Shown here piece by piece: positions 21,525 through 27,547 of a stretch of DNA of 27,547 bases. A program made the translations under genes and the position numbers. Location: the NCBI GenBank assembly GCA_002453315.1, contig DKGO01000204.1:1-27547 (forward strand), read 5' to 3'. Position 1 is the stretch's first letter; every line of letters starts with the position of its first letter. The notes under the pieces were generated by a model. It had not been told where the DNA came from, ran no database searches, and was given only the letters and a program-made list of their open reading frames with translations. This DNA is from Caryophanales bacterium UBA6768 (GTDB lineage: Bacteria > Bacillota > Bacilli > Bacillales_D > Amphibacillaceae).

Positions 21525-23375
21525 CTATGACATTATTCTCTTAAACATTTTCTCTATTTCATCATTAGAAAAATGTATGATCACTGGTCTCCCATGAGGG
21601 CAAGTGAAAGGATCTTCTGTCATACTAAGATCATCTAATAAGGTTTTCATTTCATTAGAATTTAAATAATGATTGGCCTTGATTGATCTTTTACATGACA
21701 TTAAAATGGCAACTTCTTCTCTTATTTTTCCAATTTCAATTTTCCCTGTTTGAATAACTTGTTCAATAATGTCACGAATAACATCTTCCTCCAAACCTTG
21801 GGGAAACCAAGTTGGATATGATCTGACTGCATAAGTATTGTTGCCAAAAGGTTCTAAATATAAACCGATAGACTGCAGTTGTTCTTTATATTTATCAATA
21901 TACAATACTTCCTGATTAGTAAATTCAAATGTTAAGGGAATAAACAGTTGTTGTATCTCTTTCGAAGGAGTCCCAAATGATTTTTTGTAAAATTCATATT
22001 TTATTCTTTCCTGGGCCGCATGTTGATCAACCATATAAAACCCTAGTTGATTTTGTGCCAAAATATACGTCCCTCGATATTGACCAATTGGGTGTAATTC
22101 TGGCATTCTAGTAAATTCGTCTACAGAATTATTCAAAGGTGTCTTTTCATGAAATGTTTGCAATTCATCCTGTACTTCATGTATTTCATTTGCTACCTTT
22201 GTAGGAGTTTTATTGCTTATGTGTGCTAATTTTTTATCGGAAATGTTAGCTATATTTGATCGATCATTTTGCAAATGATTAGAGTCATGTAAATCTTGAT
22301 TGGATCGGTGACGATCATCGTTAATAAAGGTAAATTCCCGTTGTTCTTTGATTTCTTTTTTTTCACGTTTCATTGTAATTGCTGGAATGAGTGTTAATTC
22401 TTTTAATTTTTCCACCATCATGTTATCGATTACTTCAATGAGTTCCTTTTCTTTACTAAAGCGAATTTCTAATTTTGTCGGATGAACATTGACATCTACT
22501 AAAATTGGATCTAGATTGATGGCTAAAACTACGATTGGAAATCGGTGTCGTGGTAAAAGTGTTCCATACGAACGAACAATTGTATAATTTAATGCAATAT
22601 TTTTAACATATCTCCCATTGACGATAATTGTTATAAAATTTCTATTTGCCCTTGTTATTTCTGGTTTTGCAATAAATCCTGCAATATGAAAATCATTTGT
22701 CGTTGCACTAACTTCTACCATATTTTTTGCAACATGTAATCCATAAATTTGTCTTATTACTTGTAACCTTTGACCATTTCCAGTTGATGAAAAAATAACA
22801 CTTCCGTTATGGGTTACTTCAAATCGAATTGACGGATGGGCTAAAGCATAGCGATTAATTAAATCTGTAATATGACCTAGTTCCGTATGGATAGACTTCA
22901 TATACTTTAATCTTGCCGGGGTATTATAAAACAATTGACTTACAGTAATATCAGTTCCCCTACGAGCATCACCTTTACTTTGATTAATCATTTTTCCTGC
23001 TTCTAATTCGATTACAGTACTTGCATCACTGCCTTGGGAGGTTTTCATTATTAATTTACTAACTGAAGCAATGCTGGCTAATGCCTCACCACGAAAGCCC
23101 AATGACCTAATATGAAATAAATCATTATCAAAGGTAATTTTACTCGTTGCATGTCGTAAAAAAGCTCTTTTACTGTCTTCTTTTGACATACCTTCACCAT
23201 TATCAATGATCCTTATTTCATCAATACCGGCTTCTTTAAGATGAACAATAATATTCGTGCTATTTGCATCGATACTATTTTCAATTAATTCTTTTACAAC
23301 AGAAGCGGGACGTTCAACTACTTCTCCAGCGGCTATTTTGTTTGCTAATGAAGCTGAGAGTACTTGTATGGTCAA
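21525..23375 (-). CDS. mutL: DNA mismatch repair protein MutL
   Basis: This 616-residue protein couples MutS recognition to strand nicking. The N-terminal GHKL ATPase has NKIAAGEVVERPASVVKELI, DNGEGM and LGFRGEALASI. The C-terminal endonuclease motif DQHAAQERIKYE is present at about residue 450, with SCKRSIKA and CPHGRPV as metal-site motifs, so it is an endonuclease-type MutL as in methylation-independent repair. The linker (about residues 340-400) is low-complexity, rich in Asn, Asp and His. Start TTG 23375 is chosen because AAGGGG lies 8 nt upstream; the in-frame GTG at 23384 overlaps that site. It follows mutS by 42 nt. Confidence 0.96.
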   Translation of the reverse strand: MTIQVLSASLANKIAAGEVVERPASVVKELIENSIDANSTNIIVHLKEAGIDEIRIIDNGEGMSKEDSKRAFLRHATSKITFDNDLFHIRSLGFRGEALASIASVSKLIMKTSQGSDASTVIELEAGKMINQSKGDARRGTDITVSQLFYNTPARLKYMKSIHTELGHITDLINRYALAHPSIRFEVTHNGSVIFSSTGNGQRLQVIRQIYGLHVAKNMVEVSATTNDFHIAGFIAKPEITRANRNFITIIVNGRYVKNIALNYTIVRSYGTLLPRHRFPIVVLAINLDPILVDVNVHPTKLEIRFSKEKELIEVIDNMMVEKLKELTLIPAITMKREKKEIKEQREFTFINDDRHRSNQDLHDSNHLQNDRSNIANISDKKLAHISNKTPTKVANEIHEVQDELQTFHEKTPLNNSVDEFTRMPELHPIGQYRGTYILAQNQLGFYMVDQHAAQERIKYEFYKKSFGTPSKEIQQLFIPLTFEFTNQEVLYIDKYKEQLQSIGLYLEPFGNNTYAVRSYPTWFPQGLEEDVIRDIIEQVIQTGKIEIGKIREEVAILMSCKRSIKANHYLNSNEMKTLLDDLSMTEDPFTCPHGRPVIIHFSNDEIEKMFKRIMS

Positions 23376-23417
23376 TTTTATCACCCCTTAACCGCAAATG
23401 GTAACCATCTATTGCTA

Positions 23418-25985
23418 TTAATCATCTTCTATTTCCTTATGAAATTTGTGCAACATATTTAATGCTTCTATCGGTGTCATGTCATTAATGTTTAACTTCC
23501 TTAATTGCTTAATAATGTGTAGCATATCATCACTATTTTTATTGTTATCATTATTATCTAATATTTCATTTGGAAAAAATGATAATTGTTGTTGTTTTTC
23601 GTCTGTATCATTTTTATTTTCTAATTTTTTCAAAATGTTCGATGCCCTATCAATCAATTTATTTGGTAATTGGGCTAGCTTCGCGACCTGAATCCCATAA
23701 CTTTTATTTACTCGTCCTTCTTCTACTTTGTGTAGGAAAACAACTTGATCATCATATTCTTCCGCACGGACATAAATATTTTTAACATTTTCTAATGTTT
23801 CCTCTAACTGTGTTAATTCATGATAATGGGTTGAAAACAATGTTTTCGCATGGATATGTTCATGAATGTATTCGACAATGGCTTGTGCTAATGCCATTCC
23901 ATCATAAGTACTTGTGCCACGACCTATTTCATCAAGTAAAATTAAACTTTTATTTGTTGCATTAGTAAGGGCGTGATTCGCTTCTGTCATTTCTACCATG
24001 AATGTACTCTGGCCCCTTACAAGATCATCTGCCGCTCCGATTCTAGTAAATATATGATCAATAATCGATAATTTTGCCTCATCTGCTGGAACGAAACATC
24101 CGATTTGACCCATAATAATCGTTAATGCTAATTGTCGCATATATGTGCTTTTACCCGCCATATTTGGGCCAGTAATGATTAAGATATTTTTTTGTTCATC
24201 TAAATAAATATCATTAGGTACAAAACTTCCTTGTTCCATGACTTTTTCTATGACTGGATGGCGGCTATTCGTTATTTGAATAGTAGAGCTAGAAAAGGTA
24301 GGTCTTTGATATTTATTTTCTTCGCTAACCGTTGCGAATGATTGATAAACATCGATTTGACTTAAGGTTTTGGCGACTTGTTGAATGTTTCCGATTTGTT
24401 CTTTTAACTGGTCGCGAATCCCGATAAATAAATCATATTCTAGTGCGATACTTTCTTCTTCCGCTTTTAATATGAGTGCCTCTTTTTCTTTTAATTCAGG
24501 TGTAATAAATCGTTCAGCATTTGTTAACGTTTGTTTTCTTTCGTACCGATCTTCAGGTACTAAATGCTTATTTGCGTTTGTTACTTCAATGTAATACCCA
24601 AATATCCGATTAAAGCCAATTTTTAATGATTTAATTTTTGTTCGTTCTTTTTCTTCAGTTTCTAACGTGGCAATCCACTGTTTGCCGTTTCTTGAGGCGT
24701 CTCTGTATTTATCTAATTGTTCATTAAAGCCATCTTTAATAATATTGCCTTCTTTTATTGAAATTGGTGGATCATCAACAATACTTTTTTCTAATAATGC
24801 CACAATTTCTTCTGGGTAGATGAGTGAGTCATTTAGTTGTATCATGTCAGATGACGTAAAATGTTGTAAAATATACTTAATATTAGGAATGCTTGATAAC
24901 GATTGTTTTAATTGTAGTAAATCCCTAGCATTAACATTGCCAAAAGAAATTCTTCCTACTAGTCTTTCTAAATCATAGACTGATTGTAACGCTTCCTTTA
25001 ATGATTCCCGTTCCATGAAGTTTTCATATAATGATTCCACAATATGTAATCTTTTTTCAATGTTGCTTTTATGAAGTAATGGTCTTTCCAACCACTTTTT
25101 TAATGTCCTAGCCCCCATTGCAGTAACCGTCTTATCTAGCACCCAAAATAAAGAACCGAATTTTTCCTTTTTCATTATTGTTTCAGTCAATTCCAAATTA
25201 CGTTTTGAATACATATCTAATGATAAATAATGGGTTAACTCGATTATTTCAGGTTTTTGTAAATGATGGATCGATCTCTTTTGTGTATTAATAACGTAAT
25301 TTAGTAATCTACTAAATGCTTGCACAATTCTCTCATCTGTTAAATCATCATATAGGTGTCTAAATTCACCAATAAAACTTGCTTGATCTTCTTTTGAAAT
25401 AACGATTTGAAGCTCGTCTTTGATTTGTTGTACATAGCTATTGTTTATACTCGTTGGAACGACAATTTCCTTTACCTTTTGTTTGCCTAATTCGTGAATA
25501 ACAAGTTGGAAATCATCATCAATCGTAACAATCTGTGATTCCCCTGTAGATAGATCATGATATACAATGACGAAAAATTCATCTTTAAATACGGAAATAC
25601 AAGCAATATAATTACTTTCGCTATCCTGTAGCATGGAAGATTCCATAACGGTTCCGGGAGTAATAAGTTGAACTACTTCTCTTTTGACGACTCCTTTAGC
25701 AGTTTTTGGGTCTTCTACTTGTTCACAAATAGCTACCTTATATCCTTTGTCGATTAATAGTTTAATATACCGTTCAGCGGAATGGTGTGGAACACCACAC
25801 ATTGGTATGGGATCCGCTTTATTTGCATCTCTTTTTGTTAATGTAATTTCTAATTCCCGGGCTGCTTTTACAGCATCATCAAAAAACATTTCATAAAAAT
25901 CACCTAAACGAAAAAATAAAAAAGCATCTTGATATTCGGCCTTAATACGTAAATATTGTTGCATCATCGGTGTTTGCTTTGCCAT
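23418..25985 (-). CDS. mutS: DNA mismatch repair protein MutS
   Basis: This 855-residue ATPase recognises base mismatches and small loops. The mismatch-contact motif is Phe30-x-Glu32 (GDFYEMF). Walker A is GPNMAGKST at 606-614, Walker B is LILLDE with Asp685-Glu686, and the conserved STHYHELT follows. QQQLSFF at about 798-804 looks like the beta-clamp-binding motif. The C-terminal tail has a helix-turn-helix dimer segment (MTPIEALNMLHKF). Start ATG 25985 follows GGAGG by 10 nt. It heads the leftward unit mutS-mutL-miaA-hfq, and its promoter lies in the divergent region shared with rnz. Confidence 0.97.
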   Translation of the reverse strand: MAKQTPMMQQYLRIKAEYQDAFLFFRLGDFYEMFFDDAVKAARELEITLTKRDANKADPIPMCGVPHHSAERYIKLLIDKGYKVAICEQVEDPKTAKGVVKREVVQLITPGTVMESSMLQDSESNYIACISVFKDEFFVIVYHDLSTGESQIVTIDDDFQLVIHELGKQKVKEIVVPTSINNSYVQQIKDELQIVISKEDQASFIGEFRHLYDDLTDERIVQAFSRLLNYVINTQKRSIHHLQKPEIIELTHYLSLDMYSKRNLELTETIMKKEKFGSLFWVLDKTVTAMGARTLKKWLERPLLHKSNIEKRLHIVESLYENFMERESLKEALQSVYDLERLVGRISFGNVNARDLLQLKQSLSSIPNIKYILQHFTSSDMIQLNDSLIYPEEIVALLEKSIVDDPPISIKEGNIIKDGFNEQLDKYRDASRNGKQWIATLETEEKERTKIKSLKIGFNRIFGYYIEVTNANKHLVPEDRYERKQTLTNAERFITPELKEKEALILKAEEESIALEYDLFIGIRDQLKEQIGNIQQVAKTLSQIDVYQSFATVSEENKYQRPTFSSSTIQITNSRHPVIEKVMEQGSFVPNDIYLDEQKNILIITGPNMAGKSTYMRQLALTIIMGQIGCFVPADEAKLSIIDHIFTRIGAADDLVRGQSTFMVEMTEANHALTNATNKSLILLDEIGRGTSTYDGMALAQAIVEYIHEHIHAKTLFSTHYHELTQLEETLENVKNIYVRAEEYDDQVVFLHKVEEGRVNKSYGIQVAKLAQLPNKLIDRASNILKKLENKNDTDEKQQQLSFFPNEILDNNDNNKNSDDMLHIIKQLRKLNINDMTPIEALNMLHKFHKEIEDD

Positions 25986-26023
25986 AGATTTATTTCCTCC
26001 GACCTAATCTTTCCATATGAAAT

Positions 26024-26032
26024 ATTATAGCA
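26024..26032 (-). promoter_or_regulatory. extended -10 promoter for mutS
   Basis: On the minus strand TGC precedes a perfect TATAAT (26029-26024). The -35 region is poor, so the extended -10 would carry activity. It lies about 38 nt from the mutS start. Confidence 0.6.
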
Positions 26033-26071
26033 TAGATAAAAACATGACGGAAAAAAAACGTAAGTTTTCTT

Positions 26072-26100
26072 TATACAATCATGAAGAAAACGCTTATACT
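26072..26100 (+). promoter_or_regulatory. putative promoter for rnz
   Basis: TATACA (26072-26077) and TATACT (26095-26100) are 17 nt apart, 42 nt upstream of the rnz start. The -10 is good and the -35 is a weak match. Confidence 0.4.
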
Positions 26101-26142
26101 ATAACATAAAGGTAAAGTGATGAAAATAGAGGTGTTTCAATC

Positions 26143-27078
26143 ATGGAATTGTTGTTTTTAGGTACGGGTGCAGGCATGCCTTCTAAAGAACGAAATGTTT
26201 CCTCAATTGTATTAAATTTATTACAGGAAAATAATAGTTTATGGTTATTTGATTGTGGTGAAGCCACACAACATCAAATGCTATATACGAAATTAAAACC
26301 GAGAAAAGTGAATAAAATTTATATTACTCATTTACATGGTGACCATTTATTTGGATTAGCTGGTTTTTTAAGCAGCCGCTCGTTCCATGAAGGTATTAGT
26401 CCATTAACTGTTTATGGGCCTCCGGGAATAGAGCGATATATTCATACATCCTTAGAGGCTAGTAGTACACAGCTACGTTATGAACTCCGTATAAAAGAAA
26501 TTGAAGAAGGGATTGTGTTTGAGGATGATCAATTTATCGTTACATGTTATGAACTAATTCATAATGTACAAAGTTTTGCATTTAAAGTTGTTCAAAAAGA
26601 TTTACCAGGTAAATTACAGGTAGAAAAATTAAAAGCTTTAGGAATTGAACCAGGACCGATTTATCAACAAATAAAGGAACAAGAGCAAATACATTTGAAA
26701 AATGGTACGATAATAAAAAGAGACGAATTTATTGGCCCCCCTAAACAGGGGAAAAGCGTAGCGATATTTGGTGATACGATGTACTCACCTGGGCATATCG
26801 ATTTTGCTAAACATTGTGATGTACTTATACATGAGGCAACATTTTCATCGGACATGACAGATTTAGCAGAAAAATACTTTCATAGTACAACGACACAAGC
26901 CGCAACAATCGCAGTTAAAGCGGAGGTAAAGCAGCTAATTTTAACCCATATTTCCTCTCGATATCAACAGGCAGATGAACGACTTTTATTACAAGAGGCT
27001 AGGCAAATTTTTCCCAAGACGGAAATCGCGAAGGATTTTTTTCACTTTAACATAAATAAAGGAGATGGATTAACGTGA
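26143..27078 (+). CDS. rnz: ribonuclease Z
   Basis: This 311-residue metallo-beta-lactamase-fold endonuclease cuts tRNA precursors just after the discriminator base when no CCA is encoded. The zinc motif is HLHGDH (His63, His65, Asp67, His68). Later metal ligands are the His in ELIHNVQSF, the Asp in IFGDTMYS and the His in LTHISSRYQ. A glycine-rich exosite segment (LPGKLQVEKLKALGIEPGPI) marks the long Gly-Pro flexible arm that binds tRNA. Start ATG 26143 follows AGAGGTG by about 8 nt. It overlaps the next gene by 4 nt (GTGA) and is divergent from mutS. Confidence 0.96.
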   Translation: MELLFLGTGAGMPSKERNVSSIVLNLLQENNSLWLFDCGEATQHQMLYTKLKPRKVNKIYITHLHGDHLFGLAGFLSSRSFHEGISPLTVYGPPGIERYIHTSLEASSTQLRYELRIKEIEEGIVFEDDQFIVTCYELIHNVQSFAFKVVQKDLPGKLQVEKLKALGIEPGPIYQQIKEQEQIHLKNGTIIKRDEFIGPPKQGKSVAIFGDTMYSPGHIDFAKHCDVLIHEATFSSDMTDLAEKYFHSTTTQAATIAVKAEVKQLILTHISSRYQQADERLLLQEARQIFPKTEIAKDFFHFNINKGDGLT

Positions 27079-27547
27079 AGGATTTATTACAAAAGCAAAA
27101 ACAATTTTTTTATGAAGGTAATACTCGTTCCTATGAATTTCGACGTAAACAATTAGAAAAGTTGAACAGCATGTTTAAGCAGTTTGAAGCTGAAATGTAT
27201 GAAGCACTAAAAAAAGATCTTAATAAATCAGAACATGAGGCATTGACTACGGAACTTGGAATATTGTTTAAAGAAGTCAGTTTTGCAATAAAACATTTGA
27301 AAGAATGGATGGAGGATGAGCCAGTCGATGCTCCCCTCACCCATAAAGGAACAAAAAATTATCTTATTTATGAGCCATATGGAAATATATTAGTTATTGC
27401 ACCGTGGAATTATCCGATTCAATTAGCATTTGCTCCAGTCATTGGTGCAATTGCTGCAGGAAATACAGTTGTTTTAAAACCTTCCGAATTAGCCCCCCAT
27501 ACATCAGCTGTTATGAAGCGGATGGTGGAGGCAACATTTGCTCCGGA
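27075..27547 (+). CDS. aldehyde dehydrogenase (5' part, runs off the window)
   Basis: The first 157 codons of an NAD(P)-dependent aldehyde dehydrogenase of the class 3 / YwdH-like group are present. It has the helical N-terminus (RSYEFRRKQLEKLNSMFKQF), ALKKDLNKSEHEA, then YEPYGNILVIAPWNYPIQLA and AAGNTVVLKPSELAP. The APWNYP and KPSE blocks are the cofactor-binding and oxyanion signatures of the family. The catalytic Cys lies beyond the end. The GTG start overlaps the rnz stop by 4 nt (GTGA) with AAAGGAG 10 nt upstream, so it is translationally coupled to rnz. Confidence 0.9.
   Translation, partial: MKDLLQKQKQFFYEGNTRSYEFRRKQLEKLNSMFKQFEAEMYEALKKDLNKSEHEALTTELGILFKEVSFAIKHLKEWMEDEPVDAPLTHKGTKNYLIYEPYGNILVIAPWNYPIQLAFAPVIGAIAAGNTVVLKPSELAPHTSAVMKRMVEATFAP

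Noticed and set aside
21255..21597. Plus-strand frames across miaA and mutL
   Set aside because: Antisense shadows of two conserved housekeeping genes; no ribosome binding sites.
1..27547. CRISPR arrays, tRNA or rRNA genes, complete prophage
   Set aside because: No regularly spaced repeats, no cloverleaf or rRNA core sequences, and no structural phage genes were seen; only isolated mobile-element remnants are present.

Overview
The window reads as a chromosomal segment of a low-GC, spore-forming Bacillota of the Bacillaceae type. It carries spoVK, hfq, lexA with a Bacillus-style SOS box, yneF, ynzC and tkt, a Bacillus-style mutS-mutL-miaA-hfq cluster, and strong AGGAGG ribosome binding sites throughout. 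No tRNA, rRNA or CRISPR array was seen. All calls come from reading the sequence and from recalled family knowledge; no search was run.

Positions 1-7300 are accessory. They hold an alpha/beta hydrolase, an AraC-type regulator with an effector-binding domain, an NTF2/SnoaL-like protein, a VOC (PhnB-like) protein, a 28-residue membrane peptide, and many relics. The relics are a decayed second copy of the peptide and its leader, an interrupted ORF, a frameshifted conjugative-element sigma factor followed by its usual HTH partner, a possible TnpB tail, and two convergent tyrosine recombinases. The second recombinase has a frameshift near its N-terminus. All left-hand genes are on the plus strand up to 6399.

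Positions 7300-7550 hold the most interesting site. A 28-bp sequence at 7451-7478 matches the Firmicutes chromosome-dimer-resolution site dif: an exact XerD half-site, an exact central hexamer and a diverged XerC half-site. Genes left of it run rightward and most genes right of it run leftward, as expected where the two replication arms meet. tkt/yneF lie a few kb away; as I recall, they are also within a few tens of kb of dif in B. subtilis.

Positions 7550-13400 hold a PdaC-like peptidoglycan deacetylase, a YhfW-type FAD/Rieske oxidoreductase, a divergent M14 peptidase, a DUF6501 protein, an MsrA-MsrB fusion and yneF. Positions 13438-21482 hold ynzC-tkt, divergent lexA, ynbB, hflX, spoVK, hfq and miaA. 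yneA, yneB, glnR and glnA, which sit here in B. subtilis, are absent. mutL and mutS follow, forming with miaA and hfq a leftward cluster that ends at a strong terminator after hfq. A divergent rnz, overlapping by 4 nt a truncated aldehyde dehydrogenase gene, closes the window.

Functionally the right side is housekeeping: mismatch repair, tRNA and sRNA function, SOS control, carbon metabolism, oxidative protein repair and sporulation or cell-wall remodelling. The left side is a terminus-proximal region where mobile DNA has inserted and decayed.
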